From assembly GCA_030144725.1 (NCBI GenBank), contig JASKMD010000006.1, forward strand, positions 3,882,302 to 3,946,301: a stretch of 64,000 nt of DNA, in the 5' to 3' direction. Source of the DNA: Haematococcus lacustris. Taxonomy: Eukaryota; Chlorophyta; Chlorophyceae; Chlamydomonadales; Haematococcaceae. The notes under the pieces were generated by a model. The model saw nothing but the letters and a program-made list of their open reading frames with translations. It ran no database searches and was not told the DNA's origin. The position numbers and the translations under genes are program-made. Positions 1 to 8,577 of this stretch are shown here, in pieces; the first letter of the stretch is position 1, and each line of letters opens with the position of its first letter.

Positions 1-1
1 A

Positions 2-2377
2 CTAGACCTGCTGCAAGAACACAAGCTCTACGCAAAGCTGTCAAAGTGCGAATTTGGCCTGGACAAGACAGAGTTCTTAGGCCACATCATTTCATCTGCC
101 GGCATTGCATGCGACCCTGCCAAGGTAGCTGCTGTCGAGACATGGCCTGTTCCTACCACTGTGCATGATGTGCGCAGCTTTCTGGGACTTGCTAACTTTT
201 ACCGCCGCTTCATCAAGAACTTCTCTGATATAGCAGCACCTCTCACTGCATTGACTCAGGCTGATGGGCATGACAAGCAGGGCAAGGTGACATGGACCTC
301 TACCCAGCAGTCAGCTTTTGATGCTTTGAAGCATGCACTCACCACTGCACCGGTGCTCATTGCACCAGACCCCACACAACCATACACACTCCGCTGTGAC
401 GCCTCTGGCATTGGCATTGGCGCCGTCCTCACACAAGGCACAGGTCCTGCTGAACGTGTAGTAGCTTACCACTCTAGGAAGCTGCTTTCAGCAGAGAGAA
501 ACTATCCCACCCATGAGCAAGAGCTACTCTCTTTGGTGGAGGCACTCAAGGTTTGGCGCCACTACCTCCTAGGCGTCAACTTCACCCTGCTCACTGACAA
601 CTGGGCAAACAAACATCTGCAAACACAGCCACGACTTGATAGCAAGCGCCAAGCTCGCTGGATGGAAGTGCTACAGCAATACAACTGTCAAATCGACCAT
701 ATTCCAGGCAAACACAACGTGGTGGCGGACGCGCTATCCCGTAGGCCTGACTATCACGTGTATGCTCACATCATGCAGCTGCACACACTCAAATCGGGCA
801 CCACCGCCCAGGGCACAGAACACTCGCACGTCTCTGTCACCCAACAAATCCTGAGCACTGTCGGCACCACCGCCGCAGCTGACGCACAGTACCAGCATCA
901 CTTCGCTGCTGTACTTGCTGGCAAAGCACGCCAGTTCGAAATCGAGGGCAGTCTGTTGTACCACACAGGCCGGGGGCTCCGCAGGCTTTACATCCCTGCC
1001 GGCCCACTGCGCACCGACCTGCTACGTGAGGCACATGACATACCCATCTCTGGTCATCTCGGTAGGGACAAGACATACCATCGTCTATCCCGCCATTTCT
1101 TTTGGCCGCGCATGTCAGCATCGGTGCATGACTATGTCCGCACCTGCAACAGCTGTCAGCGTAGCAAGACCAACACATCTAAACCCATCGGCTTATTGCA
1201 GCCTCTACCTATCCCCCAGCACCGTTGGGAGCAGGTCAGCCTCGACTTAATCACCCAGCTGCCTGTTTCATCTGCTGGTAATGATGCTATCGTCGTTTTT
1301 GTGGACAAGCTAACTAAAATGATCCATGCCGTGCCTACCACCACTTCTATCACTGCACCCGCATTGGCACGTCTCTTCTTTGACAACGTTTTCCGGCTGC
1401 ATGGCCTGCCAAAGGTCATTGTGTCAGACCGAGACCCACGCTTCACATCAGCCTTCTGGCAAGAGCTCTTTCGACTGACCGGAACCCATCTCAACATGTC
1501 TACTGCCAACCACCCTCAAACCGACGGGCAGACCGAGCGGGCCAACCGCACGCTCGAGGACATGCTTCGCAATTTCGTATCACCACACCACGATGACTGG
1601 GATGAGCACCTTACCGCTGCGGAGTTCGCTTACAACGCGTCGGTGCAGGCCAGCACAGGCTTCAGCCCTTTCCGCCTAAACTCCGGGCAGGAGCCACACA
1701 CGCCATTGTCCTTAGCGGCACCCACTGCAGGCGCAGCTACAGCCGACAGTGAGACTGCACCTGCATTCCTGGAGCGCATGGCCAGAGACATCACAGCTGC
1801 AAAGCAGCACCTGCTGAAAGCTCAAGAGAGGCAGGCCAAGCACGCAAATGCCAAGCGCACAGAGCACACATTCCATGTTGGTGACCAGGTTTACCTGGCT
1901 GACAGCTTCTTTGCACACACATCACCTTCCAATGCGCGAGCAGAGCATGCCACACACAAATTCACACCCAGGCAACACGGTCCATTCAAAGTCCTGGAGG
2001 TCGTCACACCAGTGGCACTAAGGCTGCAGTTCCCAGAGGTTTGGAAGAACATCCACCCTGTCGTGCATGTGTCCCATGTCAAGCTTCACAATGACGGCTC
2101 CGCTTTATTCCCCACACGCAACCCTGCTCCACCGCCAGACCCTGACATCATCGATGGCGAGGCACATTATGAGGTGCAAGAAATCAGAAACCACCGCTTC
2201 CTACGAGGGGCATTGCAATTGCAGGTGAAGTGGAAGGGACACCCGGACCACGAGAACAGCTGGCTACCTTACACTCAGCTACAAGAAGATCTCTCCAAGG
2301 GCTTCCTCAACAAGATTGTGAAGGCATACGAGAGGCGCACTAAGCAGCCTAGAACATGGATGAAATTGAAGTCTTAG
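2..2377 (+). CDS. Ty3/gypsy pol: RT end, RNase H, integrase, chromodomain (5' partial)
   Basis: The frame is open from base 2, before the first ATG at 161. It starts in the RT thumb (KLSKCEFG, FLGHIIS, then FLGLANFYRRFI). Next come RNase H (LRCDASGIGIGAVL near 390-430; ADALSRR near 727), the integrase HHCC zinc finger (GHLGRDKTYH with CNSCQRSK, about 1050-1170), and the DDE core: Asp in SLDLITQLP (about 1240), Asp in SDRDPRF (about 1427) and Glu in TERANRTLEDM (about 1535). The end (about 2164-2290) is a chromodomain (YEVQEI, LQVKWKGH, NSWLP), a module that in chromoviruses steers integration to marked chromatin. The stop is TAG. No frameshift or internal stop is visible, so this copy may be young. 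Confidence 0.93.
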   Translation, partial: LDLLQEHKLYAKLSKCEFGLDKTEFLGHIISSAGIACDPAKVAAVETWPVPTTVHDVRSFLGLANFYRRFIKNFSDIAAPLTALTQADGHDKQGKVTWTSTQQSAFDALKHALTTAPVLIAPDPTQPYTLRCDASGIGIGAVLTQGTGPAERVVAYHSRKLLSAERNYPTHEQELLSLVEALKVWRHYLLGVNFTLLTDNWANKHLQTQPRLDSKRQARWMEVLQQYNCQIDHIPGKHNVVADALSRRPDYHVYAHIMQLHTLKSGTTAQGTEHSHVSVTQQILSTVGTTAAADAQYQHHFAAVLAGKARQFEIEGSLLYHTGRGLRRLYIPAGPLRTDLLREAHDIPISGHLGRDKTYHRLSRHFFWPRMSASVHDYVRTCNSCQRSKTNTSKPIGLLQPLPIPQHRWEQVSLDLITQLPVSSAGNDAIVVFVDKLTKMIHAVPTTTSITAPALARLFFDNVFRLHGLPKVIVSDRDPRFTSAFWQELFRLTGTHLNMSTANHPQTDGQTERANRTLEDMLRNFVSPHHDDWDEHLTAAEFAYNASVQASTGFSPFRLNSGQEPHTPLSLAAPTAGAATADSETAPAFLERMARDITAAKQHLLKAQERQAKHANAKRTEHTFHVGDQVYLADSFFAHTSPSNARAEHATHKFTPRQHGPFKVLEVVTPVALRLQFPEVWKNIHPVVHVSHVKLHNDGSALFPTRNPAPPPDPDIIDGEAHYEVQEIRNHRFLRGALQLQVKWKGHPDHENSWLPYTQLQEDLSKGFLNKIVKAYERRTKQPRTWMKLKS

Positions 2378-2523
2378 CCTGCATGCATGCTTGCTTGTCT
2401 TGCTGCTGTCTTGCCTGTCATACCTGTCTTGCATGTCATGCATACTTGCTTGCTGATTACTTATGACATGATGTTTTTCAACAGATACGCTCCGGGACGT
2501 AGCTCTTTCGGAGTGGGGGAGAG

Positions 2524-2929
2524 TGTAACAGTTCACAGGCCTAGCCAGGATGCATGGAACAGGCTGCATATTTTCATTGTAGGATCTCCATGCAGGATCT
2601 TGTGAGATTTGATTTTGCATCGTCTTGAGAGGAAGTCCAGATGGTTCTTCAACACTTGTTTACAGAGTTAACGACAGACCCACATTGTAAGCACAGTAAT
2701 CTAACGCTGTCTCTACAGAACATCGAGTTGCAGCCTCCCGGCCGCCATCGCATCTGATCTTCCCTGGACGAGTGTCGTTCACCGCGTCGCGTCCTTAAAG
2801 AGTACGCTACCAATAGTAGTAGCCTAGCAACGCGTCAAATCAGCTACTGTTGTGTTGTCGCTGTAGTGCCGCCAGCCGTGCAAGCCGCTAATTAGCCATG
2901 CACCCCAGCGACCCAGCAGCACTGTTACA
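2524..2929 (+). repeat. 3' LTR of the Ty3 element
   Basis: The segment begins TGTAACAG immediately after the purine tract and ends CTGTTACA, a perfect 8-base terminal inverted repeat with the TG...CA ends usual for LTRs. Length is 406 bases. The 5' LTR is outside the window, so identity and age cannot be judged. A shorter end near 2720 (CTCTACA) was considered, but it is a poorer match. Confidence 0.8.
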
Positions 2930-3401
2930 GCAGCCATGAACGAGGCGAGACAGAAGGCATCGACCTACCCAGCACCACGCTACGCAAGGCTCTAGAAGAC
3001 CTGAGCCTCTCAGCCAGGGACACCAACACGACCACCCGCCCGGACATCATCATGATCAACAACACGAAGAAAAGGAAGCAGGGATCGAACGAGTCAACCA
3101 AACACGTCACCCTGCTGGAAATCAAGTACTGTGCTGACTCGAGATGGGCCGAACAGCTAGACAACGCTACCACACAACACGCTGCCATGGCAGAAGCCAT
3201 CATAGCAGCAGGACACACAGTCACAATTAGACCCATTCTTCTGGGAATAGGCGGCATCGCACACAGGCAAATTAGTGCGGATATTCGTCATCCTAGGGGG
3301 GTAGTTTTTTGATGCGGTTCGCCTCGGATTGTCCTTGCGACTCCAACGCCACTTGACGCTTGTTGAAATTCTGAGTATGTGAGCAGTTGGAGTGTAGGTA
3401 C

Positions 3402-3450
3402 CTACAGTACTGTAGATGTCTACAGTACTGTAGAGTCTACAGTACTGTAG
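3402..3450. repeat. Three copies of the CTACAGTACTGTAG palindrome
   Basis: This is a short leading group of the 14-base perfect palindrome, spaced by 1-4 bases, about 140 bases inside the left end of element A. It is the outermost instance of the subterminal repeat. Confidence 0.85.
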
Positions 3451-4198
3451 GTCAGATTTGACAAGGTCTCTTGTAAATAGGGTACCATGCTGTTCTCCAC
3501 ATTCAAACCACCATTAGCTACCGCGATTGCACCGTCAGCTTCTGCGTGCTATAAATAGTGAGAGGCGTCGAAGCGTAGGCCCGCAAGCTCGATATGGATA
3601 TTTGTGCCGAAAGTTGTGTCCACGCAATAAGGTCGCCATAGGGAGCTACATACATACGTGTAAGGTCTAAGGCCGGGGCCCGTCTCTATCGCAAGCGGGT
3701 CCGTTCTGTCGGTTGTACTGGGTAGCTCGGCTTGCAAGCTCCCGCAAAGCTGTGGATGTTGATGATGCCCCGCAATCACAACAACCTCCTGCACCGCACC
3801 CTCCCGTGTAATATCGAGTGCGGCAGAGATTGCCCCAAAAGTTGTTTGCGGTTGGCCCTCAACCATCCATCATTACATCTAACCTCACATCATTACATCA
3901 TGACTCTTAGCCTACATCATTACATCAAGCTGCCACTTGTGTTCCTGCCAATCACCGAATGCATGGTATGGGCAAGGGCTCTGGCTCTTGCAAGGGCTGG
4001 TCTCAGGGTCGATACCGAATCCTAGAGGCTGAGTAAGGCTGGGCAGGGCTGGGCTGGGATTGGCAACATAGGCACGTTGTGTTGTCAGCGCATTTGCACA
4101 ACACTGTCGGGATAGCAAACGAGCTTGGGCTACATTGAGTTGTTCCTGCATGGGGGTGAAGGGGGCATGGGGGTTAAGGATGCATGGGGGGAAGGAAG
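3451..4198. other. Left interior of element A, no gene seen
   Basis: Mixed-composition sequence without a convincing ORF. It contains short CATTACATC repeats near 3870-3920. I see no transposase motif. Confidence 0.5.
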
Positions 4199-4931
4199 CT
4201 ACAGTACTGTAGACATTTACAGTACTGTAGATATCTACAGTACTGTAGACATAAACAGTACTGTAGACATTTACAGTACTGTAGACATTAAAAGTACTGT
4301 AAACATTTACAGTACTGTAGATATTTACAGTACTGTAGATATCTACAGTACTGTAGACATTTACAGTACTGTAGACATCTACAGTACTGTAGACATTTAC
4401 AGTACTGTAGACATTTACAGTACTGTAGATATCTACAGTACTGTAGACATTTACAGTACTGTAGACATTTACAGTACTGTAGACATTTACAGTACTGTAG
4501 ATATTTACAGTACTGTAGACATCTACAGTACTGTAGATATTTACAGTACTGTAGATATTTACAGTACTGTAGATATTTACAGTACTGTAGACATTTACAG
4601 TACTGTAGACATTTACAGTACTGTAGATACTTACAGTACTGTAGACATTTACAGTACTGTAGATATTTACAGTACTGTAAATGTCTACAGTACTGTAGAC
4701 ATTTACAGTATTGTAGATATTTACAGTACTGTAGATATCTACAGTACTGTAGACATTTACAGTAATGTAGACATTTACAGTACTGTAGACATTTACAGTA
4801 CTGTAGATATTTACAGTACTGTAGACATTTACAAGAAGACATTTACAGTACTGTAGACATTTACAGTGCTGTAGACATCTACAGTACTGTAGATATTTAC
4901 AGTACTGTAGATATTTAAGTCTGTAGATATT
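4199..4931. repeat. 18-bp palindromic satellite, left array of element A
   Basis: About 40 tandem units of 18 bases: the perfect palindrome CTACAGTACTGTAG plus a 4-base spacer (ACAT or ATAT). The unit is its own reverse complement except for the spacer, so both strands carry the same signal and could form hairpins or cruciforms. Because 18 is a multiple of three, long spurious ORFs appear on both strands (YSTVDI and QYCKCL repeats). They are not genes. Confidence 0.95.
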
Positions 4932-5050
4932 TACAGTAGGGGGGCAGCATCAGCAGTAGGGGGGCAACAGAAGCAGCAGTAGGGGGGCAGCAGCAGCAGC
5001 AGCAGCAGGGGCGCAGCAGCAACAGCAGGGGCGCAGCAGCAGATATAGTA
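4932..5050 (+). repeat. GGGGGGCAGCAG-type repeats
   Basis: Irregular units of a G run followed by CAGCAG, immediately after the palindrome array. This is low-complexity DNA. Confidence 0.75.
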
Positions 5051-6160
5051 GGGGCACTGTAGCACCTACCTACCTTTTGGCTGCTTGATGGCTGCTGCTG
5101 GGAAGGGGGTGGGAGTGGAAGAGCGAAGGCGGGGAGGGGGGGTAGATGTGGAAGGCGGGAGGATCAGAGGGGGGCAGCATCAGCAGGCTGGAGCAGGGCG
5201 GGGGCGGGGGCGGGGGCGGGGGCGGGGGCGGGGGAGGATGAATTGGGAGGGGGTGGTTGTGTAGGGGAAAGGGAAGTGGATGGGAGGTGCTTATTAGACC
5301 TGCAACCAAGGGGCGTGCACATGATGTAGGGTGACCAGGCTGGGGACTGTGTTAGCTATCACCGCGGCCTTACCTTTGTGGTCCTCCTGGCCTCCTACCT
5401 GCTCACACCAGGCAACATATCCCATGCGCCAGTGGGGTGGGACTGCGGTGGGGAGTGTAGGGTGTAGGGAAGGGAAGGTGGGGTGAGGTGGGGGTTGCGA
5501 TGCCACGTCAATCGAAGGGTGGGAGAGGGGAAGAGGAGGCTTGACAAGTATGGGAGGGGAGAGGGAGGGAGAGGGGGAAGGGAGGGGGTGGTGGTGGTGG
5601 GAAGAGGGTGGGTGGGGTGGGCTTTCTCCTGGCTGCTGTCAGGGGAGAGGTGACGGGGAGGGGGGAAGTGGGGGGTGGGTAGAGGTGGAAGTGGAGGGAC
5701 GACAAGCTGGGCGTTGGTGGTGGGCGTGGGAAAGGGGAGGAAGAGGGGATGGGGAAGGGTGTGACGATCAATCCTGCAGCGGGACAAGGGGCATGCTAGC
5801 GCTTAAGGTGGGTACAGGGTGCCACATACCTGCACTCACCTTTTGCTGGGGTGTGGTGTATATGTGTGTGGGAGGAAGGGGAGGAAGGGGAGGGAAGGGA
5901 AGGGGAGGTCCATGGGGAGGGCGAGAGAAGTGGGGAGGGCATTGATAGTCTTAGGTGTAGGCGCACAAGACCTGCGGCAACGGTGTGACGATTTGTCAAC
6001 GGAAGCAAACATTGGACATGGGTACTGGATGCACTCACCAATAGAGTAGGGAGATGTAGAGCTGGCAGATGGAGGGGCAGGTGTAGCAGCCCTCCATTAC
6101 AACTCACCTTCCTTTGTCCTCACCTCAGTAGGAAGTGCAGGGTGGGAGAGTAGGGTTGGG
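5051..6160 (+). repeat. G-rich low-complexity interior of element A
   Basis: A strongly G-skewed stretch that includes a (GGGGGC)n run at about 5188-5233 (guanine-quadruplex-prone) and GGGGA/GGGAAG runs at 5530-5920. The proline-rich reading frames on the minus strand follow from base composition. Several minus-strand splice-like signals occur (CTTACC at 5368, CTCACC at 5831 and 6105, and CTGCA after GAC at 5299), so captured exon pieces cannot be excluded. No product can be named. Confidence 0.6.
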
Positions 6161-6657
6161 TTAGGCTGGGCTGGGCTGGGCTGGGCTGGGCTGGGCTGGG
6201 CTGGGCTGGGCTGGGCTGGGTGGGCTGGGCTGGGCTGGGCTGGGCTGGGCTGGGCTGGGCTGGGCTGGGCTGGGCTGGGCTGGGCTGGGCTGGGCTGGGC
6301 TGGGCTGGGCTGGGCTGGGCTGGGCTGGGCTGGGCTGGGCTGGGCTGGGCTGGGCTGGGCTGGGCTGGGCTGGGCTGGGCTGGGCTGGGCTGGGCTGGGC
6401 TGGGCTGGGCTGGGCTGGGCTGGGCTGGGCTGGGCTGGGCTGGGCTGGGCTGGGCTGGGCTGGGCTGGGCTGGGCTGGGCTGGGCTGGGCTGGGCTGGGC
6501 TGGGCTGGGCTGGGCTGGGCTGGGCTGGGCTGGGCTGGGCTGGGCTGGGCTGGGCTGGGCTGGGCTGGGCTGGGCTGGGCTGGGCTGGGCTGGGCTGGGC
6601 TGGGCTGGGCTGGGCTGGGCTGGGCTGGGCTGGGCTGGGCTGGGCTGGGCTGGGTGG
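6161..6657 (+). repeat. (GGGCT)n pentanucleotide satellite, first array
   Basis: Nearly perfect GGGCT repeats over about 495 bases (roughly 98 units), with one 4-base irregularity near 6220. The GWAGL-repeat ORF here is an artefact of the repeat. The same satellite occurs inside element C at 27824-28119. Confidence 0.97.
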
Positions 6658-6884
6658 TAATCAGGGGGGTACTAGTCGTGATTGTAAGACCTGCAGCAAC
6701 CAGGTGTGGTAGCGGTTAGGCTGGATACTAAGGGCTATGTTGCGTAATGCTAGCTCCTTCTAAGCTCTTACCTTGGTCCTAAGCTCTTACCATGGTCCTT
6801 CTGGCCTCTTGGCTGCTCACAACACGTTGCACCTGCCTTGCGTTGGTGCATCAATGCTTGCGATTCATTGCGGAGAATCGTTGC

Positions 6885-6970
6885 GAGGAAACTGGCCGCG
6901 AGGCTAGCTGCGATGCTGGCTGCGAGGCTGGCTGCGAGGAGAATGGCTGCGAGGCTGGCTGCGAGGTGAG
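6885..6970 (+). repeat. GGCTGCGAGGCT minisatellite
   Basis: Short direct repeats of GCTGCGAGG within the right half of element A, about six partial copies. No gene is supported here. Confidence 0.7.
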
Positions 6971-7204
6971 ATCCTCGCACCGAGCTGCCTCACAGGTATG
7001 CTTCTGCGCTGCTGGACCAGCTGTGTGGCCGCGAGGTTGATTGCCGAGTATGTGGCTGCGAGTATGGGCTAGATGTGGCTGCGAGTATGGGTAACCTCGT
7101 GCGATGCCATCGCTGCAATACCGGCTACACGATGCTGCGACTAAGTGTTGGACGGATGCCTTGAATGCAAGTGAGATGTTCAGAATTTTTCTAAGTGCTT
7201 AAAG

Positions 7205-7765
7205 GCTACAGTACTGTAAGTGGTCTCTCGAGGTACCTCGAGGTACCTCGAGGTACTGTAGATGTCTACAGTACTGTAGATGTCTACAGTACTGTAGATG
7301 TCTACAGTACTGTAGATGTCCACAGTACTGTAGGTACCTACAGTACTGTAAATGATCTCTCGAGGTACCTCGAGGTACCTCGAGGTACTGTAGATGTCTA
7401 CAGTACTGTAGATGTCTACAGTACTGTAGGTGTCTACAGTAATGTAGATGTCTACAGTACTGTAGATGTCCACAGTACTTTAGGTACCTACAGTACTGTA
7501 AATGGTCTCTCGAGGTACCTCGAGGTACCTCGAGGTACTGTAGATGTCTACAGTACTGTAGATGTCTACAGTACTGTAGGTGTCTACAGTACTGTAGATG
7601 TCTACAGTACTGTAGATGTCCACAGTACTTTAGGTACCTACAGTACTGTAAATGGTCTCTCGAGGTACCTCGAGGTACCTCGAGGTACTGTAGACATCTA
7701 CAGTACTGTGGACATCTACAGATGTCGAGGTACCCCGACAGTACTGTAGACACCTACAGTACTGT
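7205..7765. repeat. Higher-order palindromic satellite, right array of element A
   Basis: The same CTACAGTACTGTAG palindrome as the left array, here mixed with a second palindromic motif, CTCGAGGTACCTCGAG, in a higher-order unit. CTCGAG blocks start at 7227, 7359, 7509 and 7659: spacings of 132, 150 and 150 bases. The short unit lacks exactly one 18-base repeat. This is the subterminal repeat of the right end of element A. Confidence 0.92.
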
Positions 7766-8065
7766 AGCATGGCCGTATCTCACCAACCGCGCAAAATCAC
7801 GAATTTTAGTTTCAACCCCCAATCTTACAATGCCTTCATTTGACTATGTACCAAGTCCGAGGCTCTGAATCTCAAAAATGCTGTTACTAATTTGCCTGAG
7901 TGCGCTTACAACACACATACCAAGCTACACATGGAAGCCATAGGCATCACGCAAACCAACACCACTAAACTGCTAAATAAACTGACTAGACATGCGGTCA
8001 TAAGCTCACATAGCATAGCCAGAACCAGCTACAGACTCAGGGCAGGCGTCAAGGATGGGGGTTGA

Positions 8066-8577
8066 AGGGGTTCTTCACATCCAGGTTAGGTGGTGGGAGC
8101 AGGCCGCGCCCCAGGCGGAAGCTCCTCCCTTAATGCACGCCGGCTCCGCCGGAGTAGTCTTCTTCTTCTTCTTCTTCTTGGGCACTGGACTAGACTGTGG
8201 TGCAATGCAATGTCCGTCATGGAGGTGTATGAAACGCATCATGCTATCCAGCAATTGCAACACTCCTACTTCACACGTCCTCACACTTGCCCCAGGCCTG
8301 TGGGTTGGGGGGGAAGGTGCTCCGCTGTAACAGAAGCCTGGCTGGGTATGACCCTTGCTAATCCCGAATTGCTGACTGCCCTGAAAGGGGGCAACTGCCG
8401 TGCAGGGTCCCGGCTGTGAGGCTGGTGTACCTGCTGGCTGCCCTGCCCCACCTGGCTGTGTGGTGGAGCAGACAAGGCAAGTGAAGGCACACGGCCGGTG
8501 AAGGGATGGGAGGGGGCGACTACATCACCAACTTATTAGTCATGCGGTGATGCCATGCATAATTTAGAATGCGGCGC
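8066..8577. other. No gene identified; (TCT)n at 8159-8179
   Basis: The sequence between the endonuclease stop and the next gene's stop codon holds a short TCT microsatellite. No reading frame here could be tied to a family. It probably includes the 3' region of the minus-strand gene. Confidence 0.5.

Larger units (their letters stand above)
1..2929 (+). mobile_element. Ty3/gypsy chromovirus, 3' part
   Basis: The window opens inside the pol gene of a Ty3/gypsy LTR retrotransposon and runs through its polypurine tract (2511-2523, GAGTGGGGGAGAG) and 3' LTR. The 5' LTR, gag, protease and most of the reverse transcriptase lie before the window. The C-terminal chromodomain places it in the chromovirus branch. 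It sits directly against an endonuclease-like reading frame that begins right after the LTR, so it probably inserted into an older retroelement. Confidence 0.9.
3260..7902. mobile_element. TIR transposon A (CAC(A/T)C ends, 2-bp TSD CG)
   Basis: The left end CACACAGGCAAATTAGT (3260) is matched in inverse at the right end, ACTAATTTGCCTGAGTG (ends 7902). CG flanks both sides (3258-3259 and 7903-7904). Removing the element and one CG rejoins the endonuclease frame exactly (GGC ATC GCT TAC). The interior has no transposase. It holds arrays of a palindromic 18-mer near both ends, a long GGGCT array and G-rich low-complexity DNA. It is therefore a non-autonomous element of 4,643 bases. Element B at 46165 has the same termini. 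Confidence 0.85.
2930..8065 (+). pseudogene. PD-(D/E)xK-like endonuclease ORF of a retroelement, split by element A
   Basis: An open frame without a visible start follows the Ty3 LTR (2935-3259) and resumes at 7905-8065, ending in TGA. Read together, with element A and one CG duplication removed, the frame is continuous: RPDIIM, then about 25 residues on LLEIKYCADSRW, then PILLGIGG, IAYNTHTKLHMEAIG and a basic tail. The spaced Pro-Asp and Glu-x-Lys fit the restriction-endonuclease-like (PD-(D/E)xK) fold found at the C-terminus of some non-LTR retrotransposons. That family link is from memory and needs a profile search. The N-terminal part is cut off by the Ty3 LTR. About 145 residues remain. 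Confidence 0.6.

Noticed and set aside
4125..4856. 243-residue plus-strand and 184-residue minus-strand ORFs of YSTVDI/QYCKCL repeats
   Set aside because: They arise from an 18-base palindromic satellite whose period is a multiple of three; no start context, no domain.
5070..5787. Proline-rich minus-strand proteins
   Set aside because: Composition-driven frames in a G-skewed tract; splice-like signals present but no consistent exon chain.
6220..6660. GWAGL repeat protein
   Set aside because: Pure translation of the GGGCT satellite; all frames are open.
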